DNA of 64,000 bases, taken from an uncultured Bacilli bacterium. GTDB lineage: Bacteria > Bacillota_I > Bacilli_A > RF39 > UBA660. The stretch lies in the NCBI GenBank assembly GCA_934096295.1, contig CAKOLL010000001.1, positions 124,001 through 188,000 on the forward strand. Reading direction: 5' to 3'. A model generated the notes under the pieces. It worked only from the letters and a program-made list of their open reading frames with translations. It searched no databases and was not told the DNA's origin. The position numbers and the translations under genes are program-made. This document shows positions 27,710-36,423 of the stretch, one piece after another; position 1 is the stretch's first letter; each line of letters opens with the position of its first letter.

Positions 27710-28328
27710 AGCTATTTTTTTGAACTGCGCTTACCTTTAATTCGATTGATATTGATGGAGAATCTGGATGAGCGTTATGGTAGTTGTAGGCTCTTGTTCC
27801 CCATTCGGTGTCTGCTTCATCATCCCCGGAATCAAATGGCCATGTAACAGTCAGTGAAAAATATTCGTTTGAGTTTGGAGCCACTAGAGGGCTTGATAAG
27901 CTTATGGCTATTTTAAATGGATAATCATTTAATAAACTTTGTTTTAAATCTTCACTTGTAATTGAACTAGTTTCATCTATTTCATATTTTACCCCATACA
28001 TAGTATATGATATTATTTCATATGAGATTTCAGCAGTTGTTTCCCCCTTGTTTTTGACCTCTACACTATCGTTATATGAAGGCATCCCTGGATAAATTTC
28101 AGAAATATCAAAACTCATATTTTCTTCAATTTCTTCATCTCCAACCTCGAAAGAAACATTCCAAGCCTTAACATGAGCAGTAATTCCACTATCAACTTTT
28201 GTAGCATATATAAACCAAGCAAATGTTGAGGAAGAAAAAGTAATAATTAACATAAGTAAAGTACTTAACTTAACTCTTTTTCTTATTACTTTTAGAAATA
28301 TAAAAAACTTATTCTTCCCCTTTTTCAT
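27708..28328 (-). CDS. SipW-dependent exported protein (TFAWF type)
   Basis: 206 residues: 20 basic cytoplasmic residues, membrane segment (about 21-37), then SSTFAWFIYATK, a SipW substrate signal. The mature part has IYPGMPSYNDSVEVKNKG, close to the TasA/CalY strand that reports on a 'PG' turn followed by V-x-V-x-N-x-G, and TVTWPF near the end. No cysteines. It overlaps the adjacent sipW gene by 20 bases and is the last gene of the cassette A operon. Probable fibre or matrix subunit processed by the co-encoded peptidase. Confidence 0.75.
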   Translation of the reverse strand: MKKGKNKFFIFLKVIRKRVKLSTLLMLIITFSSSTFAWFIYATKVDSGITAHVKAWNVSFEVGDEEIEENMSFDISEIYPGMPSYNDSVEVKNKGETTAEISYEIISYTMYGVKYEIDETSSITSEDLKQSLLNDYPFKIAISLSSPLVAPNSNEYFSLTVTWPFDSGDDEADTEWGTRAYNYHNAHPDSPSISIELKVSAVQKNS

Positions 28329-28881
28329 CTTCTAAAACCTTTTTTAGTTCTTTCTTTTCTTCAATAGTACTTATAACCTCTAGAGTTATTATAACTACCA
28401 AAGGTATAAAGATAAGAAAATAAAAACCATATGTATTATTAATTATTTTACTTATTAAACTTAATAAAATTAATTTATGTTCTACTTTACCCATTACTTG
28501 ACTTTCATTTACTAAAGGGTCTTCTAAAGTATTGTTAATACCTTTCGTAGTAAATACTAAATGGCCATTTTCTTCATCTATTTTTTCAACTCTATGGGTT
28601 ACTATTTTACCTTTAAAGTCAGATTTTTCTCCGAGATATACAATATCATCATTAACTTTTATATTTTTAGTATCTATTTTTTTTACTAAAATCATATCAT
28701 ATACATTATACTTAGGTACCATGCTTTCTGTTACAACAGTAAAAATACTAAATCCTGCTAGATTGACAGAATTATTACTAACTCTTTGTAAAAATATTAT
28801 ACTAAAAACACAAACTATAAAAAATGTAGCTATAGTTTTTATTATACTTATTATTACTTTAATTATTTTGATATCTTTCAT
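28309..28881 (-). CDS. sipW: SipW-type signal peptidase I, second copy
   Basis: 190 residues, two membrane segments (about 8-30 and 145-168). Catalytic Ser53 in TVVTESMVPKY and His96 in KIVTHRVEKI, followed by TTKGINNTLEDP as in ER-type peptidases. It differs enough from the copy at 12460 (which has SGSMEP) to be an old duplication. Directly downstream of the DUF2357-like gene (15 bases) and overlapping its likely substrate, so the ATPase cassette and the peptidase are in one operon. Confidence 0.92.
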   Translation of the reverse strand: MKDIKIIKVIISIIKTIATFFIVCVFSIIFLQRVSNNSVNLAGFSIFTVVTESMVPKYNVYDMILVKKIDTKNIKVNDDIVYLGEKSDFKGKIVTHRVEKIDEENGHLVFTTKGINNTLEDPLVNESQVMGKVEHKLILLSLISKIINNTYGFYFLIFIPLVVIITLEVISTIEEKKELKKVLEDEKGEE

Positions 28882-28896
28882 GTATTTTCACTATCC

Positions 28897-29997
28897 TTAT
28901 ATTTTTATTTCTTCAACCATTTCTAAGTATTTTGATATTTTTTCTTTAAATAAGTTTTCAATATATTTATCTGATACAACTTCTTTATATTTAACTATTT
29001 CATATTGTTCACCGATAAGTTTTTGTAATTCTTCTAGGGGAATATTATTAAAACTAAGTAAGTTTTCAAGCATATTATTTACAACTTTTTTACTTAATTC
29101 TTCTTTTTCTATTACCTCTTCTTTTTCTTCTTCATCTAATGTTTTAGAAATTAGATAATTAAGTAAGAATGATTCATCAACCATCTTTTTTAAGACATCA
29201 TTGTCATAATAATCTTTTTTACTTTTTTCATCTTTTATATCATCATCTGTATGATCTTGCATGTAATTCCAAAGTTTTAAAGCATATTGGAAATTTACAT
29301 TTTTTATTATAACATTAGTCTTTTTTATCGGAGATGTAACTAGAGAAATATGCTTTTTTTCAATAGCTTTATAAACATCTGATGCACATAAATCTTTAAT
29401 ATGTAATTCTAAATCTTCAATTCTTTTATTAATAGATTCCATGTCACTTTTACCATTTGATGATACTTTGGAATCTATTGTTAGATTCATATTTACATGT
29501 TCTTTTCCAAGACTTGATGCAGCATTATATACTAGTTTTTTATCATTTTTATAAAAGTTTCCACCTTCAAGATGACCTTTTTTTCTTTCAATAAAGAATT
29601 TCATATTTTGAATAAGAGAATAAATAAATTTATTTTCATAGGTTTCAAAACTTTCTTCTTTTGAAATATTTAAGATTTTTGATGGTCTTACATCTCCGGT
29701 TTTTTTATCATAATCTTGAATTAAATTGGTATTTCTTGATAGATGTTTAATACTTTCTACGGTTACTCTTTTAGCAAGTTCTATTTTAATTACATCTTCT
29801 TCATTTATGATAAATTTATTGGGATTTCTAAGAATATTATCTAAGTATCTTATAGTTTCTTCCATTATATCTAACCATTCAAAATTACATTCTCTTTTAG
29901 CATAATCTTTATATACATGAAGGTTAGAATCTATTTTCTTAGTAAAATTATTATTCTTAGTTTCATTAGATTTTTCATATAATTCAAATATTTCCAT
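28897..29997 (-). CDS. DUF2357/McrC-like protein, cassette A
   Basis: 366 residues. The segment ESFETYENKFIYSLIQNMKFFIERK (about 115-140) matches the tYENrFvk signature of DUF2357 proteins, which partner McrB-type ATPases; SPIKKTNVIIKNVNFQYALKLWNYM (near 225-250) corresponds to the next conserved block. The McrC-type PD-(D/E)xK nuclease expected after it is not visible; the tail is instead a charged helical region. Paralogue of 39757-40854 with the same start pattern (CNFEWLDIMEE/TSWIDMVEE, RNPNKFI/RNPRRFI). It lies 8 bases downstream of its ATPase. Probably an adaptor, not a nuclease; that is inference from the missing motif. Confidence 0.65.
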   Translation of the reverse strand: MEIFELYEKSNETKNNNFTKKIDSNLHVYKDYAKRECNFEWLDIMEETIRYLDNILRNPNKFIINEEDVIKIELAKRVTVESIKHLSRNTNLIQDYDKKTGDVRPSKILNISKEESFETYENKFIYSLIQNMKFFIERKKGHLEGGNFYKNDKKLVYNAASSLGKEHVNMNLTIDSKVSSNGKSDMESINKRIEDLELHIKDLCASDVYKAIEKKHISLVTSPIKKTNVIIKNVNFQYALKLWNYMQDHTDDDIKDEKSKKDYYDNDVLKKMVDESFLLNYLISKTLDEEEKEEVIEKEELSKKVVNNMLENLLSFNNIPLEELQKLIGEQYEIVKYKEVVSDKYIENLFKEKISKYLEMVEEIKI

Positions 29998-30005
29998 GGG
30001 AACCT

Positions 30006-31526
30006 CTATGTCAATTTCTTAAGACGTAGTAAATAATCTATACATTCTTTCATTTTATCTTTACCAAATGTCTTATTTAAATAATCTATATAACCATCTA
30101 TTTCATCTCTGATATATGAAACATTTAATTGTTCAAATTTTCTTAATATTTTTCTAGCTATAAAGTAATCAACTCCGGATACCTCATCACCACCGCAAGC
30201 TACATAAACGGGAACAAATTTTTTCATGTGAGCAACAATTCTGTTACCGAAAGCTATACGGAAATGTTTGATAACATAATCATCCATGTCTTCAATTTTA
30301 TCTAAAGTTGCTTTAGAAATTTGATTGTTTTCCATAGCACTTTTAAATAAACTATCTAGGTAAGAATAATTTATATCTAGAGCTTCAGTATCAATGGGGT
30401 CAAAAACTTTACCTTTATCATTGATATCAATTGGCATTGCTCTATCGTATACCTTATCTGTTACCATATATGTTGAGTCGTCGTTATTAATAGTACCAAT
30501 ATACCATACATTGGCAGGTATTTGAATTTTACCATCAATTATATGTTTTGGGTCAGTTTTCCAAGCACTTGATACAAGTTCAATAATCCATTCATCTTTG
30601 TTAGGCATTTCTAGAATAGATAACATTTCAGCGAAATAATATTCTACACGGGAGATATTCATTTCATCTAGTATTACAGTATAGACATCATCTGTAAAGC
30701 CAGCTTGATATAGTTCTTTTAAAACTTCTGTTTCATTAAATTTCTTTGTAAATTCGTTGAAATAACCAAAAAGTTCTGTACGATCTCTCCATGAAGGTTG
30801 AACTGATGCAACACATGAGTCATGTTTTAAAAATTTTCCCCAGGCATAAGCAAGTGATGTTTTACCTGTACCAGATATACCTTGTAAGATTATAAGTTTT
30901 GTAGATGCTAAAGCTGATATAAATAATCTAATCATTTCTGTTGAATAATAAAGTCTTAGTTTTGAAGCTGCAAAGTTGCGGAAATATTCCACTAACTCTT
31001 CTAAAGTAAAAGTGTTATTGTAGTTTTGAATTTTATATTTAGCAAATGCTTCATCAACACTAGCAAGTTTTGGAAATCTTTGGCCATCTCCGGCTTCAGT
31101 TTCATTTTCACTTGTTTCTTCTTCCGTATCACTATCACTAGGTTTTAAACCAAGTTTAGATACTTTCATAGCTAAGATATCTTGTTTTTCTTCTACTAGA
31201 TTTGCCACCTCTTTATTAAGGGTTGCAACCTCTTCAAGTAAAGATTCTTGTTCGACGACTTGTTTTCTAAATTTAAGATATTTTCGTAAAACTAAATATA
31301 ATAAAAGTATTATAGAAGCAAGGATGATAAGAATACATAAAACTGCAATTGCTACGAATAACCATTCAGGCCCTTTTAAATCTGATTGATAATATCTTAT
31401 AACTTTTATGTATGCAGGAATATTAAATATTTCTATGACACCTTTAAATAGTCCTTCAAAAAATAAAATGAATCCTTTAAAAAATTGACTTAAAAACTCA
31501 TATAAAAATTTCATAAATGTGTCCAT
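30006..31526 (-). CDS. membrane-anchored McrB-like AAA+ ATPase, cassette A
   Basis: 506 residues. An amphipathic N-terminus (1-45), a membrane segment (about 56-86), a coiled coil (about 88-130), a linker, and an AAA_5/McrB-class ATPase domain: Walker A GISGTGKTS (about 217-225), PSWRDRTELFGYFNEF, Walker B VILDEMNISRVEYYFAEMLSILE (about 283), sensor 1 YIGTINNDDST (about 345) and arginine finger VYDRAMPI. All catalytic residues are intact. Classical McrB has no membrane segment, so this one works at the membrane. Between an unknown protein gene (1-base gap) and its DUF2357 partner. Close paralogue of 40855-42360. Confidence 0.8.
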   Translation of the reverse strand: MDTFMKFLYEFLSQFFKGFILFFEGLFKGVIEIFNIPAYIKVIRYYQSDLKGPEWLFVAIAVLCILIILASIILLLYLVLRKYLKFRKQVVEQESLLEEVATLNKEVANLVEEKQDILAMKVSKLGLKPSDSDTEEETSENETEAGDGQRFPKLASVDEAFAKYKIQNYNNTFTLEELVEYFRNFAASKLRLYYSTEMIRLFISALASTKLIILQGISGTGKTSLAYAWGKFLKHDSCVASVQPSWRDRTELFGYFNEFTKKFNETEVLKELYQAGFTDDVYTVILDEMNISRVEYYFAEMLSILEMPNKDEWIIELVSSAWKTDPKHIIDGKIQIPANVWYIGTINNDDSTYMVTDKVYDRAMPIDINDKGKVFDPIDTEALDINYSYLDSLFKSAMENNQISKATLDKIEDMDDYVIKHFRIAFGNRIVAHMKKFVPVYVACGGDEVSGVDYFIARKILRKFEQLNVSYIRDEIDGYIDYLNKTFGKDKMKECIDYLLRLKKLT

Positions 31527-31527
31527 T

Positions 31528-32436
31528 TTATACCTCCATCTCTTTTCTTTCTAAAACATAAGTAAATACTTTTAGTATTGTATCATTTTTTAATTTAGAA
31601 TTTTCTTCTAATATTATAGCAAATTTATAACCATTTTTGATAAAAGTACATATATTATCTTTATAGTTTACAAAATCTTTTTCAGTTATCTTAAAAATAA
31701 CTCTATTTTTTATTTCATTACTATCTATAATATTAAATAATCTTTTTAATTTATCTTCTTTTTCTATTAAACTAGATGTAAAGTCAGTGATATAACTATT
31801 ATTTTTATTATCTATGATATCTTTTAAAACTAATGATGATATCATATATAGACTTACAAATAATTTATTTTCTAATACTAGACCTCGATTATAAACGTTA
31901 TTAATAGCATATTCGCTATAAAGTTTAGGTATTTTTAGATTGTGATTTAATTTAGTCATAAATAAAGATTTAGTAGTTGTTTTTTCAAGTTCTAAGGTAA
32001 AGTCTTTAGATGTAAAATTATTTAGATACTTTTCTAGTTTCTTTTCATCTTCTTGGATGTCTTTTTTTAAAGATGAATCTAATGGTTCTAGTGATAAAGT
32101 CTTAGTTCTAAAATTATTTATCTTTAATAATAGATCATCAATATCTTTTTTTAAAAAGTGATCAAAATAATAGATACATGGGAAATATTCAAGAATAATC
32201 TTAATATCTTCGATATCATAGTTTTTACTTAAAACCTCAGCTTCTTTTACTAAAGTTTTATTAATTATAGTTGTAGTTAAAGTATCTGGTATTTCATAAT
32301 ATCTTACATTAAAGTAGGCTTCTAAAAGATTTTCAAATATAGATTTATTATAATATTTTTCTAAACATATTTTAGTATAATTTATTAATCTTTTTTTATT
32401 AAATTTTAAATATTCTTTCATTACATTTAAACTCAT
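31528..32436 (-). CDS. unknown protein, third member of cassette A
   Basis: 302 residues, no signal peptide or membrane segment; helical, Lys/Asn/Asp-rich, with one PCIYYFDHFL segment near 110. I recognise no family. It holds the same place as the 364-residue gene at 42363 upstream of the other ATPase, and both contain a similar pattern IPKLYSEYAINNV / IPGLKEFDESLVK followed about 30 residues later by LKDIIDNK / LKELISNK, so they may be diverged homologues. It ends 1 base before the ATPase start. Role inferred from position only: a cytoplasmic subunit or regulator of the ATPase. Confidence 0.55.
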   Translation of the reverse strand: MSLNVMKEYLKFNKKRLINYTKICLEKYYNKSIFENLLEAYFNVRYYEIPDTLTTTIINKTLVKEAEVLSKNYDIEDIKIILEYFPCIYYFDHFLKKDIDDLLLKINNFRTKTLSLEPLDSSLKKDIQEDEKKLEKYLNNFTSKDFTLELEKTTTKSLFMTKLNHNLKIPKLYSEYAINNVYNRGLVLENKLFVSLYMISSLVLKDIIDNKNNSYITDFTSSLIEKEDKLKRLFNIIDSNEIKNRVIFKITEKDFVNYKDNICTFIKNGYKFAIILEENSKLKNDTILKVFTYVLERKEMEV

Positions 32437-32449
32437 GTTTTTACCTCCT

Positions 32450-33376
32450 TTAATGAAATATTACAGTAATTATTGGACTAGATGTTCCAAATGGATAAGT
32501 ATAATCTTTAGTAACATCACTTTTATAAAATCTAATGATATTACTTGATAAAGCTTCTATTTTAAAAGTTAATCCATTTATATAATCTTTATTATTTATT
32601 TCTTTAGTAGTAGAATTTATGGCATTTAAATATAGTTCATTAGTCATATCAAGGATGACAATTGAGGGATCAAATTTTATTTCTATAACTGCAGAACTAC
32701 ACTTTTTTTTATCATCATCAGATAAATTTAAATAAGTGTTTATATCTATTCTATCCCCGATACTATAATTTTGAAATGCTTCGTCAATAGTGTAAAAGTC
32801 ATAGGTGTTTGTAAAAGATATATCAAAATATGCTCTATTTTTTACATCGTTTATGGCATAAGACAATCCCATTTTTCCAACGGTTAAAGTGAATTTTCCA
32901 CGCAGAGTCTTTTGATATGGACTTGTAGCTGTAGCAGTAATTTCAACCCAGATGCTTTCTTTATCACTTAAGTTTTCTTTCGGAGTTATGGTAACATAAA
33001 ATGCATCTGTATGACTGGCAGTATAAATAATGCCTTCGGTTTTAGAAAGCTCACATGTAGCATTTTCGGAACAAGTGTAACTTATGGTATAGGTAATATC
33101 TGATGATGATGCTACGAAATTATTTTTATAACTATTTAAATTAATGGTTATAGTATATGGGTCTACCCCAGAATAATTATCTAGTTCTTCATTATTCATA
33201 GCTACGGATAATTTGTCACTATTAAAATAAAAGCTGTGAGATGCTAAATAAAAATCTCGTATTTCATTATAAATGTATCTTCCAAAAGTTCTTACGAAAA
33301 TGGTAATGCTAAGTAATATAATTAAAATTAACAAAATCCTTAAGATTTTATTTCTGTTTTGCTCTATTAACTTCAT
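32450..33376 (-). CDS. exported or anchored beta-rich protein, cassette A
   Basis: 308 residues. Basic N-terminus, membrane segment (about 11-28), then VRTFGRYIYN, resembling the TFGxF SipW motif. The extracellular part contains ITYTISYTCSENATCELS, two cysteines spaced for a small disulfide loop, and a cohesin/Ig-like C-terminus (SSAVIEIKFDPSIVILDM). It overlaps the degenerate peptidase gene by 29 bases. Probably the substrate or surface partner tied to cassette A. Confidence 0.6.
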   Translation of the reverse strand: MKLIEQNRNKILRILLILIILLSITIFVRTFGRYIYNEIRDFYLASHSFYFNSDKLSVAMNNEELDNYSGVDPYTITINLNSYKNNFVASSSDITYTISYTCSENATCELSKTEGIIYTASHTDAFYVTITPKENLSDKESIWVEITATATSPYQKTLRGKFTLTVGKMGLSYAINDVKNRAYFDISFTNTYDFYTIDEAFQNYSIGDRIDINTYLNLSDDDKKKCSSAVIEIKFDPSIVILDMTNELYLNAINSTTKEINNKDYINGLTFKIEALSSNIIRFYKSDVTKDYTYPFGTSSPIITVIFH

Positions 33377-33893
33377 TTTTACTCCGATTTCTTTTTTTCT
33401 TTGCTGGTTTAAATTCTTTGATTAATGTGTATATTTCAAATACAAATAATAAAGAAAATGGTAGAATAATAATTACTAAAAAGCCCCATTTAGATTCTAA
33501 AAGACCTAATATTGCTCCGATCGTTGGTATTATTTTAGCACTATTTTTTGTACCTATGATAAATTCATTTGTTAGCATTTTATCACTTTTTAATGTATAT
33601 ACTGATTCATTACTTGAAACGGTATCTATTTTTTTTACTTTGTCTATAGATATTTTCATATCACCTTTAGATGTATCATAGTAAAATATTGTATCATCTT
33701 TATTTATAGAAGATTTTTCAATTATTACTAAAGAACCTTTTTTTAAGTCATCATAGTTTTCTTTTAAGATAAGTAGTGATGAGTTTTTAAAAACTGATAC
33801 GTTGTAGTCATTAAAATGAAGTAAGCAAGTTGTTACTACTAGACATATAGATATGTAAATGGTTGTAAAAATTATGATACAAATCTTTTTCAT
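33348..33893 (-). CDS. signal-peptidase-like protein, both catalytic residues lost
   Basis: 181 residues from the ATG at 33893 (MKKICIII), chosen over the frame start at 33926 because a GGGAGGT ribosome site precedes it. Two membrane segments as in SipW. The catalytic serine region reads LKENYDDLKKGSLVII (no Ser at the SGSMEP position) and the THR region reads ISIDKVKKID (no His). The C-terminal segment GFLVIIILPFSLLFVFEIYTLIKEF matches that of the protein at 13582. First gene of the cassette A operon. A pseudo-enzyme kept in two loci suggests a structural role. Confidence 0.72.
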   Translation of the reverse strand: MKKICIIIFTTIYISICLVVTTCLLHFNDYNVSVFKNSSLLILKENYDDLKKGSLVIIEKSSINKDDTIFYYDTSKGDMKISIDKVKKIDTVSSNESVYTLKSDKMLTNEFIIGTKNSAKIIPTIGAILGLLESKWGFLVIIILPFSLLFVFEIYTLIKEFKPAKKKRNRSKNEVNRAKQK

Positions 33894-33914
33894 TAGTACC
33901 TCCCTACCATATAG

Positions 33915-33944
33915 ATTATAGCACAATTATCTTAAGCATGGCAA
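33915..33944 (-). promoter_or_regulatory. promoter of cassette A operon at the IS edge
   Basis: Minus strand TTGCCA (33939-33944), 18-base spacer, TATAAT (33915-33920). The -35 falls at the apparent right end of the TnpB element. Confidence 0.6.
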
Positions 33945-34095
33945 GAACACAACTTAAATTTCTGACGAAAGTCAAGTATCTGTGTTACCTCACGATAACA
34001 CTTTCTGCTTCACTGAAACCTTTGGTTTCTCCACAGACCAATTTTGGATGGTCGCCACCCTACTTGTTTTTATTTTTTTTGTTCTTATTTAGATT
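33930..34095 (-). ncRNA. probable TnpB omega RNA (right-end RNA)
   Basis: The region after tnpB on the minus strand is markedly more GC-rich than its surroundings and can form nested hairpins: GGGTGGCGACCATCC, GAAACCAAAGGTTTC, GTGTTATC...GGTAACAC and TTGACTTTCGTCAGAA. Placement over the end of tnpB and the element right end is that of IS200/IS605 omega RNAs, which guide TnpB. Exact ends are uncertain. Confidence 0.65.
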
Positions 34096-35231
34096 ATACA
34101 ATCTTTCATATATATTTTTAATCCTTCAAACATTATATTTATACTTGCATTTATATCTCTATCATGTATCAAACCGCATTCTGGACATATCCATTTTCTT
34201 ACACTTAATTTTTTTACTTCTTCGTTCTTAAATCCACATCTATTACAACTTTGACTACTTGGATAATATTTATTTATCTCAATTACTTTTTTACCTAGCC
34301 AATTTGATTTATATTTTAAGACTCGTATGAATTCTCTGATCGGCAAGTTTTTTAAGTGTTTGGCTATTTTATGAACTTGATACATACTTTTAACATCTAA
34401 TGTTTCAATTGATATTATGTCATTTTCTTTTAATATTTTATTTGCAAGTTTATATATCATATGTTTTCTGGCATTCCTAATTTTTAAATACAATTTTTGT
34501 ATTTTTAATTTTACTTTATATCTATTTTTACTTCCAGGTTTACATCTTGATAACCTTTTTTGTAATCCTTTTAGTCTTTTTTCATTTATCTTTACTTCAT
34601 TTTTTATTTTTTCTCCATTTGATGTTACTATAAAATCTTTAATGCCTAGATCTAATCCCACGATTGATGTTGGTTTTAATGATGTATTAATAAATGGCAT
34701 TTCAACAAGGACGCTTACAAAGTATTTGTTAGCATCCTTACTAATTGTTGCTGATTTTATTTTACCTACGATTTCTTTTGTTGTTCTATATCCACGAAAC
34801 TTTACTTCTTTTAATTTTGGTAATGTTATTATTCTTTTATTAAAATCTATTCTTATACTTTCATATTTCTTATTTTTATAAGTATTTAATGTGTTATTTG
34901 TTCTAAAACTTTCATGTACACCTTTTGCTCTAAACTTTGGATAACCATTTCCTTTAAAAAACTTTTGAAATGCATCATCTAAATTATAAACGCATGCTTG
35001 TAGGGCACATGAGTCTATTTCTCTTAACCATTCTTTTTCATTCTTTAAGTTTGCTAATTCTTTTAATTGTTGATATACACTTATCTTTGTTTTACTTTCT
35101 TCATATTTACTTTTTCTTACTGTCAGAAAATTATTATAAATATATCTAGTACTTCCGAAAGTCTTTTCAATCAATTCTCTTTGTGAATTTGTTGGATAAA
35201 TTCTTAATTTATATGCTTTATAAGTATTCAT
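34089..35231 (-). CDS. tnpB: RNA-guided nuclease TnpB (IS605 OrfB)
   Basis: 380 residues, intact length. N-terminal helix-turn-helix region (AYKLRIYPTNSQRELIEKTFGSTRYIYNN), then a split RuvC nuclease: VGLDLGIKDFIV (first Asp, about 195), ISIETLDVKSM (Glu, about 273) and HDRDINASINI (last Asp, about 357). Between the last two is a C4 zinc ribbon, CNRCGF...CPECG. All acidic residues are present, so an active nuclease is likely. TnpB cuts DNA next to a short motif under guidance of the element's omega RNA, helping the element to persist. Confidence 0.95.
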   Translation of the reverse strand: MNTYKAYKLRIYPTNSQRELIEKTFGSTRYIYNNFLTVRKSKYEESKTKISVYQQLKELANLKNEKEWLREIDSCALQACVYNLDDAFQKFFKGNGYPKFRAKGVHESFRTNNTLNTYKNKKYESIRIDFNKRIITLPKLKEVKFRGYRTTKEIVGKIKSATISKDANKYFVSVLVEMPFINTSLKPTSIVGLDLGIKDFIVTSNGEKIKNEVKINEKRLKGLQKRLSRCKPGSKNRYKVKLKIQKLYLKIRNARKHMIYKLANKILKENDIISIETLDVKSMYQVHKIAKHLKNLPIREFIRVLKYKSNWLGKKVIEINKYYPSSQSCNRCGFKNEEVKKLSVRKWICPECGLIHDRDINASINIMFEGLKIYMKDCII

Positions 35232-35350
35232 ATGACCAACCCCTTGGATAATTTGATTATATCATATGTTTGGCCATATATCAATGCTTTTATTTACAAA
35301 AAAATGGATGACTTTCCTAGCATATAAAAATATGCAAATGATTGCATACT

Positions 35351-36343
35351 TTATAACCAAACTCCATAAGTGATAGCTGCCATGGCAAGAATAAAACCTA
35401 CCACCCAGAATAATTTAATAATATCAGTTTCATTCCACCCTATTTCTTCAAAATGATGATGTAATGGGGCCTTTAAGAATACTTTTTTATTAAAATACCT
35501 GATTGATATTATTTGAATTAGACTACTTAAAGTTTCTATTACAAATACTCCACCGATAATAGCTAGTGATATTTCATGTCTTGATACAATTGCCACAGAT
35601 GCTAAAGCACCACCTAGAGCCAAGGATCCTAAGTCCCCCATAAATATTCTAGCTGGGTGGGTATTAAATACCAAGAAGCCTACTAAAGCACCTACTAAAA
35701 GGAAACAAAAAATTGCTATTTCTTGATATCCTTCTAGCCATCCGGCATTCCAGCTTATAACTCCATAAGCAAAAAAGGCAATGGCAGATAATCCACCAGC
35801 TAAACCATCTAAGCCATCAGTGATATTAACAGCATTCGTGGTACCAACAAGTAAGAAAAGTATGAATAAACCAAACATCCATCCTAAATCTATATAGATA
35901 TTTAAGAAGCTTATGCTTAGAACAGGCTCTCCGCCACCTTTCATAAATAGGTAAAAGAATACTAATGCTATACACATTTGAATTAAAAATTTGGTAACTA
36001 GGCTTATACCATTATTATTATGATACTTAACTTTTAAATAGTCATCCACAAATCCTAGTAATCCATAGGCTAAAAAGACAAATACCACAATTATTAGATT
36101 ATAACTTATTTCTATACTTCCTTTTATATATAATAAAATTAGGGATATAATAACGGGAATAATAAAAATTATGCCCCCCATTGTTGGAGTTCCTTCTTTT
36201 TTTAAATGTCTTTCGTTTATTAATTTACTTACTGATTGACCAAAATGTAATTTTTTAAATAATGGTACAATAAATAAACCTGTTATTAATGATAAAACAA
36301 ATCCTAACATCATTGCCATTGAAGCTTTAGCTAATATTAACAT
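35351..36343 (-). CDS. mraY: phospho-N-acetylmuramoyl-pentapeptide transferase
   Basis: Makes lipid I at the inner membrane face. 330 residues with ten membrane segments. Family motifs: TPTMGGIIFI, FVDDYLKVKYHNNNG (DDxxK catalytic aspartates), NAVNITDGLDGLAGG, FMGDLGSLALGG and KAPLHHHFE (triple His). Length is standard. In related Firmicutes it follows spoVD-murE; here it follows the PBP gene by 80 bases and murE is not between them. Confidence 0.97.
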   Translation of the reverse strand: MLILAKASMAMMLGFVLSLITGLFIVPLFKKLHFGQSVSKLINERHLKKEGTPTMGGIIFIIPVIISLILLYIKGSIEISYNLIIVVFVFLAYGLLGFVDDYLKVKYHNNNGISLVTKFLIQMCIALVFFYLFMKGGGEPVLSISFLNIYIDLGWMFGLFILFLLVGTTNAVNITDGLDGLAGGLSAIAFFAYGVISWNAGWLEGYQEIAIFCFLLVGALVGFLVFNTHPARIFMGDLGSLALGGALASVAIVSRHEISLAIIGGVFVIETLSSLIQIISIRYFNKKVFLKAPLHHHFEEIGWNETDIIKLFWVVGFILAMAAITYGVWL

Positions 36344-36423
36344 ATTTCCACCTCGTAACCTTATTATACAACAATTTTTTATTTTTTTTATTTTCTAAAG
36401 AAAATATTTACATGATTTTACAT

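Larger units (their letters stand above)
33930..35275 (-). mobile_element. IS200/IS605-type element with tnpB only
   Basis: tnpB plus its RNA region; no TnpA (HUH transposase) gene is present, so it is a TnpB-only or IS1341-type unit. Left end is approximate: TTGAT on the minus strand at about 35276-35280 followed by ATATGGCC, with a matching imperfect inverted segment TTGGTCATAT next to the tnpB start, could be the target-adjacent motif and left-end hairpin. Inserted between the cassette A operon and mraY. Confidence 0.6.

Noticed and set aside
28897..31526. Plain McrBC restriction system
   Set aside because: The ATPases carry membrane segments, no nuclease motif is seen in the partners, no methyltransferase or specificity gene is near, and the operons are full of secretion genes. 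Kept only as an alternative origin.
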